A stretch of 64,000 nucleotides of DNA from Nannocystis sp. (GTDB lineage: Bacteria; Myxococcota_A; Polyangia; Nannocystales; Nannocystaceae). The stretch lies in the NCBI GenBank assembly GCA_016712315.1, contig JADJRG010000017.1:620001-684000 (forward strand), in the 5' to 3' direction. This document shows, piece by piece, positions 54,015-62,500 of the stretch. Below the pieces are notes generated by a model, which ran no database searches, had not been told where the DNA came from, and saw nothing but the letters and a program-made list of their open reading frames with translations. A program made the position numbers and the translations under genes. Positions within the stretch are counted from its first letter, which is position 1. Each line of letters begins with the position of its first letter.

Positions 54015-54100
54015 TGAGCGGCGATCGGCTTGTCACGGTGCCGATGAGGGCTGGACTTTTGGGGGGCAGGTGGCCCTAGACTGGGGGTGGAGGTGCGCGG

Positions 54101-55204
54101 TTGGCTGACTCGGACTGGCATGACCTTGGGGCTGTGAGCGCGTTCTCAGCAGGCGTGACGCCGGTGACGGTGGGGCGGACGAAGCTGGCGGTGACGCTGG
54201 TGGAGGGGGTGTTCGGGGTGATCGGGGCGACTTGCAACCACGCCGGTGGGCCGCTCGGTGAGGGGCGGATCGACGGGGAGTACGTGGTGTGCCCGTGGCA
54301 CAACTGGAAGTATCACGCGCGTACGGGCCAAGGTGAGCCGGGGTACGAGGCCGATCGGGTGCCGAGCTACACGGTGAAGGTGGAGGGGGCGCGGGTGCTG
54401 GTGGACTTGGCCTCGGCGACGAAGCGGCAGCGGGCCGCGCACGCAAAACACCCGCTGGACCGCGAGCCGGTGCGTGAGCCAGGCGGGGTGCGGGTGCTTG
54501 GGATCTCGACGACGTCGATGGACCCGAAGAACCCGCGCTACTCGACCTCGGACGACCTGCTGCTCGCGGCGATCGAGCACGCGGCGGGGCGCGGGCTCGA
54601 GGCGAAGACGATCCGGCTGAGTGACCTGAGCTTTCGGTCCTGTGAGGGCTACTACTCAAAGAGCTCGCGGGCGTGCACGTGGCCGTGCTCGATCACGCAG
54701 ATGGACGCGCAGGATCAGCTCGACCGAGTGTACGAGGCGATGATCTTCTGGGCGGACGTGGTGGTCGTGTCGACGCCGATCCGCTGGGGGAACGCGAGCG
54801 CGCTCTACTACAAGATGGTGGAGCGGATGAACTGCGTGCAGAACCAAATGACGCTGCGCGAGCGGGCGCTGATCCGCAAGAAGACGGCGGCGTTCATCGT
54901 CACCGGCGGGCAAGACAACGTGCAGGCGGTGGCCGGGCAGATGCTCGGTTTCTTCGCGGAGCTGGGGTTCGTGTTCCCGCCGTTCCCGTACATCGCGCAC
55001 TCGCGGGGGTGGTCGGCGGAGGATATGGAGAACAATATCCGCTACGTGAAGAACAGCGGGGCGCTGCGGGACGGCGCTCGCGGGCTGGTGGACCGGGCGG
55101 TGACGATGGCGCAGACGCTGCTGCACGACGAGGCCGCGGCCGCGCCGATGCCGCGGGCGGGGCGCAAGGCGGACGGGATGGAGCGGCGCAGCGGCGAGGG
55201 GTGA
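54101..55204 (+). CDS. Rieske [2Fe-2S] - flavodoxin-fold (NADPH-dependent FMN reductase-like) fusion
   Basis: 367 residues from TTG 54101, which has GGAGG 7 bases upstream. Residues 1-100 are a Rieske ferredoxin: C45-N-H47 and C64-PW-H67, separated by 16 residues, bind the cluster. From about residue 120 a flavodoxin-type FMN-binding domain begins (VRVLGISTTSMDPKNPRYSTSDDLL, then DVVVVSTPIRWGNASALYYKMVERM), a NADPH-dependent FMN reductase-like fold with the TPIRWGNAS FMN loop. The fusion would connect a flavin to a Rieske centre inside one soluble chain. Single gene; no partner oxygenase adjacent. Confidence 0.88.
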   Translation: MADSDWHDLGAVSAFSAGVTPVTVGRTKLAVTLVEGVFGVIGATCNHAGGPLGEGRIDGEYVVCPWHNWKYHARTGQGEPGYEADRVPSYTVKVEGARVLVDLASATKRQRAAHAKHPLDREPVREPGGVRVLGISTTSMDPKNPRYSTSDDLLLAAIEHAAGRGLEAKTIRLSDLSFRSCEGYYSKSSRACTWPCSITQMDAQDQLDRVYEAMIFWADVVVVSTPIRWGNASALYYKMVERMNCVQNQMTLRERALIRKKTAAFIVTGGQDNVQAVAGQMLGFFAELGFVFPPFPYIAHSRGWSAEDMENNIRYVKNSGALRDGARGLVDRAVTMAQTLLHDEAAAAPMPRAGRKADGMERRSGEG

Positions 55205-55214
55205 CCAGCGCCGG

Positions 55215-56627
55215 CTATCCGGCGATCTGAGCGGGCGCGGCGGCGTCGCCCTCGGGGGCGTGGAGGACGGCGATGGCGATCGACGCGGCGGCGTGGCCCG
55301 GGCTCATGGCGATCCAGGCGACGACGACGCGGCGGCGATCGAGGCGGGCGATCTGGGGATCGTAGGCGGTGCGACCATCGGCGGCGACCACCGGGATCGC
55401 GCCGGGCAGGCGGCCCGAGCGATCGACGCGGACGAGGTCGAGGCGGTTGGAGACGCCGGTGCTGCCGGTGTAGCCGGCGAGCAAGACGAGCGCGCCGTCG
55501 CGGTCGCAGAGCGGCTGAGAGTGGTTGAAGTAGTCGGGGGTGCCGCCGAGGGGGTGCTGAGGGCCGGTGATGGCGCCGCTTCGATCGACGCGGGCGACGC
55601 GGACGTGGCCGTGGCCGCCGAAGTCAGTCCAGACGAAGCGGCCGCTGTCGCCGCACCAGGCGAGGGCGGGGTACTCGGTGCTGGTGTGCACGGCGTGCAG
55701 CTCGGCGGGGCGGCCGTCGGCCTCGATGCGGCGGATCGAGACGCCGCCGTCGCTGCGCCGGGTGATGAGGTAGGCGCCGCGATCGGCGGCGACTTGGCCG
55801 CCGAAGTGGGGCTCGACGGCGCCGGCGAAGGCCTCGGCGCTCCAGCGGGCGACGCCTTGAGGATCGAAGAGGGTGGCGACGATGGGGGCGGCGCCGCTGG
55901 TGGCGCCGAGCTGCGCGACGAGGAGCGCGCCGCCAGCGGCGGTGGCGACGAGGCCGGGGGAGGAGGCTCCGGCGAGCAGGGCGTGGGTCGGCCGCGGGCC
56001 GAGATCCGCGCGGCGCCAGTGGAGCTCGACGCCCGCGGGGGTCTGGGCGGCGATGATCCAACCGTCGTCGGTGGCGACGATCCGGGCGTCGGTGGCGGGG
56101 CCTCGGGTCGGCAGCTCGGCGTGGGCGCGGCGCTCGAGCTTGTCGTCGTAGAGGGCGAGGTGGACCCGCGCGGACGGGCGGCCAGGGCTGGTGGACAACC
56201 ACGCGTTGCCGGCCTCGACCCAGGCGATCGCGATCGTGCCGCCTCCGCTGGCCATAGCGAGGCGGTGTGGGGTGACGCCGCCGCCGCCGCGCGCAGCGGC
56301 GCAGGCGAGCAGCCAGGGGGTGTCGGCGCAGGGGGAGCCGTGGGCGGCGACGGCGACGGGTGGGATGAGCTCGGGGATCGGCTCTCGAGGTCGATCGGGG
56401 ATCCGCAGGTCGGAGGCGGGCTCTTCGGGGTCTGGGTCGACGCGCCGCGCAGGGCCCGTGGGTCGCGGCTCGGCGGGCGCGACGGCGACGGCGACAGGCG
56501 GCTGCGGCGGCGGGGCGGGGCGCCGATCACAGCCTGTCCCAAGAGTCATGAGCACGACGAGGAGGCCGCTCAGGGCGGCGGCGCGGGCCCTCGGGGTGGT
56601 GCAGGAGGGGCGTCGGGTCGGGTCCAT
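55215..56627 (-). CDS. Lipoprotein, propeller-like
   Basis: 470 residues from ATG 56627. The signal ends in LMTLGTGC (lipobox Cys33), followed by a Pro/Val/Arg-rich linker of about 60 residues. The rest shows repeated propeller-like strands, often with Trp/Asp corners: TIAIAWVEAGNAWLSTS, GWIIAAQTPAGVELHWRR, LVATAAGGALLVAQLGA and GRFVWTDFGGHGHVRVARVDR. No catalytic residues recognised. Convergent with the Rieske fusion (10 bp between stops). Located ahead of a similar-type lipoprotein on the same strand. Confidence 0.7.
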   Translation of the reverse strand: MDPTRRPSCTTPRARAAALSGLLVVLMTLGTGCDRRPAPPPQPPVAVAVAPAEPRPTGPARRVDPDPEEPASDLRIPDRPREPIPELIPPVAVAAHGSPCADTPWLLACAAARGGGGVTPHRLAMASGGGTIAIAWVEAGNAWLSTSPGRPSARVHLALYDDKLERRAHAELPTRGPATDARIVATDDGWIIAAQTPAGVELHWRRADLGPRPTHALLAGASSPGLVATAAGGALLVAQLGATSGAAPIVATLFDPQGVARWSAEAFAGAVEPHFGGQVAADRGAYLITRRSDGGVSIRRIEADGRPAELHAVHTSTEYPALAWCGDSGRFVWTDFGGHGHVRVARVDRSGAITGPQHPLGGTPDYFNHSQPLCDRDGALVLLAGYTGSTGVSNRLDLVRVDRSGRLPGAIPVVAADGRTAYDPQIARLDRRRVVVAWIAMSPGHAAASIAIAVLHAPEGDAAAPAQIAG

Positions 56628-56689
56628 CGCTGCCTCAACACTAGCGGAAGGATCGGCGGCGGTGGGGCCGGCGGACGCGCCCTCGCGGC

Positions 56690-57775
56690 TCATTCGCCGC
56701 GGAAGATGTAGAGGCCGTCGAGCCAGGCGGCGCCGCCGATGAGCTCGTTGGGCGGCGCGCCGGGGTAGCTGAAGGGGGGGAACTGGGCGAAGGGGACGGG
56801 GCTGTAAAAATCGAAGCAGTGGCCGATGTCTTGCGGGTAGACGCTGCCGTCGCCGATCGCGGCGCTGTAGGCGTAGACGGGGGTGGGGTCGTTGAGGCCG
56901 CAGAGCGACTCGGGGTCGCCGTCGATCCAGCCCTCAGGATCGCCGAGGCGCGCGTAGCTGTCGCGGACCGCGGAGAAGGGGTTTGGCGGGGCGTTCGGGC
57001 CCTGCCAGTCCTCGCCGCAGCACGGGGTGACCGCGTCGAAATTGAAGAGGCTGTCCTGGCCGTGGTAGGTGTAGCTGTAGGCGGTTTGACCCGCGACGAT
57101 CGTGACGATCGAATTCGGGGGCTCGGTCGCGATGGCGCTGGCGTGGAAGAGCTCGTCGTCGCCGAGCTGAGGGAAGAGGTCGCTGCGCGGGCCGCTGGTC
57201 ACCCAAGCGAAGGCGCCGGTGGCGAAGACGTGGTACTGGGTCTTGGTGAAGGCGTAGACCCGCTGTTGCGGGGTGAGGCCGATCGCGGCGATCACCGGCT
57301 CGGTGGGGGCGAAGGTGGCGCCCGGGTCGACGGGGAAGCGCTTCCACTCGCTGGCGCCTTCGGGCAGGAACCAGTAGGCGCAGGAGTTGAGATCGAACTC
57401 GCAGGCGGGAGCGCCCCAGGTGCAGTCTTCGCCGCAGCGCCGACGGATCACGCCGCATCCGGCGCAGAGGCCTTGGTCTTCGACGGCGCCAGGGGTGCAC
57501 TCGGCGGCGCCAGGACAGGTTGGTTCGGTGGTGGTGGTGGGTTCGGTGGTGGTGGTGGTGTCGGTGGTCGTGGTGTCGGTGGTGGTGGTGGTGGTGGTGG
57601 TGGTGGCGGTGGTGCTGCTGCTGCTGGTCTCGCTGGAGGTGTCGGAGGCGCCGCCGCTGAGGGTGTCCGTGGCGGTGGTCGTCATCGTCTCCGCGCCGCT
57701 GATGTTGACGTCGATGTCTTGGAAGCAGGCGAGAGGGGCGAGGAAGAGGAGGGCGTGGGTGACTCGTGCCCGCAT
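56690..57775 (-). CDS. Lipoprotein with Thr-rich linker and Cys-containing domain
   Basis: 361 residues from ATG 57775. Lipobox LLFLAPLAC (Cys17). A Thr/Ser/Asp linker follows, almost pure Thr in places (encoded by GTG/CGG-type triplet repeats on the plus strand around 57527-57620). The C-terminal domain starts with a Cys-rich loop CPGAAECTPGAVEDQGLCAGC...CGEDCTWGAPAC and continues with strands such as QQRVYAFTKTQYHVFATGAFAWV. Function unknown. The start is 65 bp downstream of the end of the sigma-kinase fusion gene. Confidence 0.75.
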   Translation of the reverse strand: MRARVTHALLFLAPLACFQDIDVNISGAETMTTTATDTLSGGASDTSSETSSSSTTATTTTTTTTTDTTTTDTTTTTEPTTTTEPTCPGAAECTPGAVEDQGLCAGCGVIRRRCGEDCTWGAPACEFDLNSCAYWFLPEGASEWKRFPVDPGATFAPTEPVIAAIGLTPQQRVYAFTKTQYHVFATGAFAWVTSGPRSDLFPQLGDDELFHASAIATEPPNSIVTIVAGQTAYSYTYHGQDSLFNFDAVTPCCGEDWQGPNAPPNPFSAVRDSYARLGDPEGWIDGDPESLCGLNDPTPVYAYSAAIGDGSVYPQDIGHCFDFYSPVPFAQFPPFSYPGAPPNELIGGAAWLDGLYIFRGE

Positions 57776-57840
57776 GATCGTCGACAGTAGCAGCGGCGAG
57801 GCGACGGCGTAGGCGCGGGCTTTGGGGCGCGAAGGCGCGG

Positions 57841-59553
57841 TTAGAGGGCGTCGCGCGCGGATCCGAGGAGGGCGAGGCCGACCAGCGCGGCCGCGAGCAC
57901 GAGCAGGAGGATCGCGGCGCGGCGGTGCGCGCGATCCGGCGGCGCGGGCGCGGGCACGGGCGTGAGGACGCCGCTGGGCTGCGTGGGCGGGAGCGCGCCT
58001 CGCAGGTCGTGGAGGATGCTCGGCAAGGTGTCTCCGGGGGGCGGCAGCGGGCGGAGCGCGCAACGATCGAGCGCGGCGAGCAGCTCGGCGGCGCTGTCGA
58101 AGCGGGCCTCTCGCGGCTTGGCGAGGCCGCGCTCGACCAGCTCCGGGAGGCCGCTGCCGGCGAGGTGGGGGGCGAGCTCGGCCAGCGGGGGCGGCGGGCT
58201 CGAGACGTGCATGACGAGCAGGGCGGAGGCGCTGGCTGACTCAAAGGGCAGGCGACCGGCGAGGAGCTGGAAGAGCATGACGGCGACGGCGTAGAGATCG
58301 GCGCGGTGATCGACCTCCTCGCCGAGGGCCTGCTCTGGGGCCATGGTGGCGGGCGTGCCGAAGATCATGCCTTGTTCGGTGAGCATGGTCGCCGCCACGG
58401 CCTCGTCGTCTTGGAGGATCTTGGCGAGGCCGAGGTCGAGGATCTTGATCCGCTCGGCCTCGCCCCCGGGATCGAGGACGAAGACGTTGGCCAGCTTGAG
58501 GTCGCGGTGGATGACGCCGGCGCGGTGCGCGTGGATGAGGCCGCGTAGGACGCCGCGGATCAGGGCGAGCGCCCTCGTCGGATCGAAGGGGCGGCCGCGG
58601 ACGAACAGCTGCTCGATGGTGCAGCCCTCGAGCAGCTCCATGACGATGTATGGGATCTCTCCTTGGCGGCCGTGGTCGAGGATCTGGACGAAATTCTCGT
58701 GGGCGCTGCGCTTGATCGCCTCGACCTCGCGCTGGAAGCGGCGCAGCGAGAGGTCGTCGCGGACGAGGCCGGGCAGGACGGTCTTGAGGGCGACGCGCGC
58801 GCCGCTTTGGTCGTCTTCCGCGAGGTAGACGGCGCCCATGCCGCCCTCGGCGATCGGCCTCAGGATCGTATAAGGGCCGAGGCGCTGGCCAGGAATGAGG
58901 CGCGGGGCGCTGTGGTGGGAGGGGCGAGGATCCGTGCTGTCTTGGGTCGGTGGCCCTGCGCGAGCGCCGAGGATCCGCTCGAACTCAGCGCGGGCCTCGG
59001 CGACCATGGCGGGGACCTCGGCGGGCGGGCAGCCGAGGGCGGCGGCGACGTCGAGATCGGGGGCGCCGCGCAGCTCGACGAGCACGAGCACGAGGCGCAG
59101 ATCGGGGGAGAGCTGCTGGAGGACGGCGTGGATCTCGTGCCGAAGGCGGTCGCGTGGATCGGCGCTGAGGGGCTGGGTGGTGTCGACGGAGGCGCGGCGC
59201 TCGTTGAACTTGGCAGAGACCTCGCGCGCGAGGCTGAGCAGCCAATGGTAGTAGGCGCCTCGATCGTCGAGCTCGGCGAGGCGCCGCTCGGCGAGGATAA
59301 AGACCTCTTGGCACGCCTCTTCGGCCAGGTCTTCGTCGGCGAGCAGGCCGAGGAGGAGGCGGAAGAGGGCGATCTGGTGGCGGCGGACGAGCTCGCCGTA
59401 GGCGGCCTGGTGACCGCCGAGGTACTCGCTGATCAGGCCGGCGTCGTCGTAGCCGAGCTCGGCGGCTTGGTCCTCGGGCGCGCCGAAGGCGGCGGCGATC
59501 GGCCGCTGCGGGTCGGTGTCGAGGAGGTGGCGGTTGGGCGGGTCGCTGCTCAT
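57841..59553 (-). CDS. ECF sigma factor fused to a membrane-anchored Ser/Thr protein kinase
   Basis: 570 residues. Residues about 36-110 are an ECF sigma-70 region 2 (ISEYLGGHQAAYGELVRRHQ, then DLAEEACQEVFILAERRL), and 130-185 a region 4-like stretch (LQQLSPDLRLVLVLVELRG) with a weak helix-turn-helix. From about 222 to 500 is a Hanks-type kinase: GGMGAVYLAED (Gly loop), Lys257 in VALK, H349-R-D351 catalytic loop, D373-L-G, and the GTPATMAPEQA activation end. A membrane helix AAILLLVLAAALVGLALLG ends the protein, so the kinase is cytoplasmic and the C-terminus anchored. Gene overlaps nothing; 30 bp after the CmpX-like channel gene in the same operon. Confidence 0.88.
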   Translation of the reverse strand: MSSDPPNRHLLDTDPQRPIAAAFGAPEDQAAELGYDDAGLISEYLGGHQAAYGELVRRHQIALFRLLLGLLADEDLAEEACQEVFILAERRLAELDDRGAYYHWLLSLAREVSAKFNERRASVDTTQPLSADPRDRLRHEIHAVLQQLSPDLRLVLVLVELRGAPDLDVAAALGCPPAEVPAMVAEARAEFERILGARAGPPTQDSTDPRPSHHSAPRLIPGQRLGPYTILRPIAEGGMGAVYLAEDDQSGARVALKTVLPGLVRDDLSLRRFQREVEAIKRSAHENFVQILDHGRQGEIPYIVMELLEGCTIEQLFVRGRPFDPTRALALIRGVLRGLIHAHRAGVIHRDLKLANVFVLDPGGEAERIKILDLGLAKILQDDEAVAATMLTEQGMIFGTPATMAPEQALGEEVDHRADLYAVAVMLFQLLAGRLPFESASASALLVMHVSSPPPPLAELAPHLAGSGLPELVERGLAKPREARFDSAAELLAALDRCALRPLPPPGDTLPSILHDLRGALPPTQPSGVLTPVPAPAPPDRAHRRAAILLLVLAAALVGLALLGSARDAL

Positions 59554-59583
59554 ACGCTCGGCGCTCTTGGACCGAGGTGCGGC

Positions 59584-60498
59584 TCAGCGCTCGCCCTCTT
59601 TGCCGCTGGCGCGGCGGCGGGCGCGGCCGGTGCAGGTGAGGCCGTCGAGGACGTGGCGGGCGGGGACGAAGCGCTCGGCGCCCTTGCTGTCGCGGAGGAG
59701 CACGCCGATGCCGGTGAAGGCCTCGACGGTGCCTTCGACGTCGCCGAGGTTGATCCGATCGCCGGGGTTGATCATGCGGCGGAGGTAGTAGTTGGCGATG
59801 ATCTCCTCGGCGGGGCGGCGCATCGACCAGGAGAAGAGGAAGGCGAGGGTGACGAGGAGGACGCCGATGATCAGCGAGAGGTTGGCGGTGAGGAAGGAGA
59901 TGTCGACGCCGAGCAGGTCGACGGCGACCGCGGCGACGATGATGAGGATCCCGGTCTCGGTGACCGCCTCGAGGGGGCCCCCGTAGGGGCTGCGGAGCTG
60001 CTTCAGCATCGCGCCGACGGCCCGACGGGCGGCGCTGGCGATGTAGCCGCCGACGCCGAGCACGACCAGGACAGAGACGAGGCGGGGGACGTAGGCGAGG
60101 GCGCCGCTGAGGGCCTCGCTGACGGTGGTGAGGCCGAGCAGATCGGCGGCGCTCATCAAGGCCATCAAGAGGATGGCGACGTAGATCAGCGCGGCGACGG
60201 CCTTGGAGGTGGTCATCCCCTCGTCGAAGGCCTTCAAGAGCTTGCCGAGCTGGGTCTTCTCGGTGACGGCGTCGAGCTTGGTGAGGCCGAGCAGCTTGGT
60301 GACGAGGGCGCGGGCGAGGCGGGCGAGCAGCCACATCGCGAGCAAGAGGCCGAGGGCGCTGAGCACGGCGGGGGCGCGGGCGGCGACGGCGCTGGTGAAG
60401 GCCTCGAGGGGGCGCAGCGCGACCTCCTTGAGGGGATCGAAGGCGGCGCCCGCGGGCTCCAGGTGGCGCAGCGAGCTGCTAGTGTGGTGGAGGTGCAT
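59584..60498 (-). CDS. CmpX-like MscS-family mechanosensitive channel
   Basis: 304 residues. Several hydrophobic helices include the conserved TM-helix repeats found in CmpX (LGLLLAMWLLARLARALVTK, LVSVLVVLGVGGYIASAARRA). It ends in an MscS beta domain: INPGDRINLGDVEGTVEAFTGI, ERFVPARHVLDG. In Pseudomonas CmpX is encoded just upstream of the ECF sigma factor gene sigX and affects its activity on envelope stress. Here the channel gene is just upstream of the sigma-kinase fusion (30 bp gap), a striking parallel. The start overlaps the preceding 74-residue gene by 20 bp. Confidence 0.85.
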   Translation of the reverse strand: MHLHHTSSSLRHLEPAGAAFDPLKEVALRPLEAFTSAVAARAPAVLSALGLLLAMWLLARLARALVTKLLGLTKLDAVTEKTQLGKLLKAFDEGMTTSKAVAALIYVAILLMALMSAADLLGLTTVSEALSGALAYVPRLVSVLVVLGVGGYIASAARRAVGAMLKQLRSPYGGPLEAVTETGILIIVAAVAVDLLGVDISFLTANLSLIIGVLLVTLAFLFSWSMRRPAEEIIANYYLRRMINPGDRINLGDVEGTVEAFTGIGVLLRDSKGAERFVPARHVLDGLTCTGRARRRASGKEGER

Positions 60499-60703
60499 CG
60501 TCGTCGCCGCTCCTTGGATCGGCGTGATTCGGGTGGAGGAGCCAATCGACGGGGGCGATGAAGACGAGGCGGGCGAGCTCGATCGCGGTGGTGATCGCGG
60601 CGATCCGGTCCATCACGCGCTCTTGGAGGTCGTCCTTGGGGCGCTGATCGAGGGCGACGCTGAGCAAGGCCTTGATGTCGAGCGGTCTCCCTCGATCAGG
60701 CAT
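60479..60703 (-). CDS. Small conserved-context protein ahead of the CmpX-like channel
   Basis: 74 residues from ATG 60703, rich in charged residues with one amphipathic/hydrophobic helix (ITTAIELARLVFIAPVDWLL). It overlaps the channel gene by 20 bp, so the two are translationally coupled. Position and size recall CrfX, the small protein encoded ahead of cmpX and sigX in Pseudomonas; sequence similarity could not be confirmed by eye. Divergent from the lipoprotein gene at 60794. Confidence 0.6.
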   Translation of the reverse strand: MPDRGRPLDIKALLSVALDQRPKDDLQERVMDRIAAITTAIELARLVFIAPVDWLLHPNHADPRSGDDDAPPPH

Positions 60704-60793
60704 GGGAGGGGCAAGGTAGCGTGAGGCAGGTGCGATGGCGATCGGGGAGCCTTCGGGCTTGCGTTCGCGCGCGAGAAGGCGTGAAATCGAGCG

Positions 60794-62493
60794 GTGACGG
60801 ATCGAGCTCGCCCTGCCCTTGGAACGCGCTGGTTGGCGCCGCTGTGTCTCGCGCTCAGCGGCTGCGCAGGAGAGGAGGGCGGCGCGAGCGAGGCGACGGA
60901 GGGGGCGACGACGAGCGCGGCGAGCAGCGGCGGCGCCGAGGCCTCGAGCGGCGGCGCGGCCTCGACGAGCGAGAGCGCGAGCGGCGGCGCGGGGACGAGC
61001 ACGGGCGCGGGGACGAGCGAGGGGACGAGCGAGAGCGAGGGGCCGGCGGGTGAGCCGTACCCGGAGCCGGGGGCGTTTGAGCCGAACCACGGGCCAGGCG
61101 GGCCGTCGGTGAGCTTCTCGCCGGAGCAGCTCTACCAGCGCTGCGCGTACCTGGACGGGGGGATGGACGGGGACGTGGGCGCCGAGGAGAAGCACGACAC
61201 GTTCGAGCACCACAACATGGTGGCGATGTTCGACGGCTACTTGATGATGCCGTGGGCGCCTGAGTTCGGGCTGAACAGCGGTATCACTTTTTATGAGTTC
61301 AACGATCCGTGCGCGCCGAAGGCGATCGGCAACGCGCAAGACAACGACATGCGCGAGAGCCACAGCGTCGGCTTCGCGCAGGTGGACGGCCGCTGGTATA
61401 TGGTGGCCGATTATCTCAAGAACCTGTCGTTCACGGACGGGGGGATCTTGTTCTGGGACGTGACGGATCCGACGGCGCCAGCGGTGGTGTCGAAGCTGAC
61501 GCTGCCGGGGTTTTTATATCCAGACGCGTACAAGCTGGTGACGCTGAGCGTGTTCTGGCAGTACCCGTGGGTGTACGTGGCGGGCGCGGATAACGGGCTC
61601 TATGTGGTGGATGCCAGGGATCCGCGGGCGCCCGCGCTGGTGCATCAATACAAGTTCGATCCGATCCTGCGGGCGGGGCAGGTGTCGGTGGTGGGGGATC
61701 TGTTGATGGTGTCGGCGGCGGAGGGGACGCGGACGGCGCTGCTGGACGTGTCGGAGCCGGACTTCCCGCAGCCGATCCCAGGGGGAGACTTCGCGATCCC
61801 GTTTGAGGCGTACTTCGCGAACCTGGCCGGCGGGTACGCGTTCTACGCGCGTAAGCAGGGCGGCGGGGGGCTGATCATCTACGATATCCGCGATCCGCAG
61901 GCGCCCGCGCGGCGGGGGAATTTCAGAGCGACGGCAACGGCGGCTATGTCTTTATCAAGGACTCGTTCGCGTTCGTCGGTGAGTCGAGCTTCGCCGCGAT
62001 CTATGACATCAGCGATCTGTCCAAAATTACGGAGGTGGCGCGGATGTCGTTGACGGGGGATCTGGACACGCTGACGCCGATCGGCAACGTCGTGGTGCTG
62101 GCGGTCGACGATAAGGCGGAGAAGGACCAGGCGTCGGCGGTGGCCCCCTGGCAGACAGCGCCCGATACGGCGCCGCCGCGGGTGACGTGGTCGGTGCCGG
62201 CGGCGGGGGCGACGATCGGCGCGCGCTCGCGGATCGGGGTGACCTTTAGCGAGTTCATCGACCCGAAGAGCGGCTGGGAGGGCTCGGTGCGGCTGTATAA
62301 GACCGGGGTGGATCCGGCGATCGGGCGGGTGTTCGGCGACGTGTCGGTGCAAGAGGTGATCGTGTCGTTCGCCCCGCGCGAGCCGCTGGCGCCGGCGACC
62401 TCGTATACGCTGGAGATCCCGGCGGGCGGGATCCGCGACTACAACGGCAACGCGATCGCTGAACCATTTGTCATAACGTTCGAGACCGAGTGA
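60794..62493 (+). CDS. LVIVD-repeat lipoprotein with C-terminal Ig-like domain, frameshifted
   Basis: GTG 60794. Lipobox LCLALSGC, Ser/Glu/Gly/Ala linker, then LVIVD-type propeller repeats (GGILFWDVTDPTAPAVVSKL, GLYVVDARDPRAPALVHQY). At 61914-61918 a GGGGG run sits where the frame breaks: adding one G restores RRGEFQSDGNGGYVFIK and then ISDLSKITEVARMSLTGDL. The continuing frame (in effect 61921-62493) encodes a bacterial Ig-like (Big_5/SbsA) domain starting PRVTWSVPAAGATIG and ending at the stop at 62491. The intact gene would encode about 565 residues. Probably a G-run sequencing error or a very recent mutation. Confidence 0.75.
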
Positions 62494-62500
62494 GGTGCGT

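Noticed and set aside
53821..54100. tRNA or small RNA gene in the 279-bp gap
   Set aside because: No cloverleaf, CCA end or terminator seen; the only recognisable content is the HicA relic and the Shine-Dalgarno for 54101.
58663..60561. 632-codon open frame on the plus strand across the channel and sigma-kinase genes
   Set aside because: Composition is Gly/Ala/Asp/Val-heavy with no motif, and the antisense genes have clear domains. Shadow of strong G/C third-position bias.
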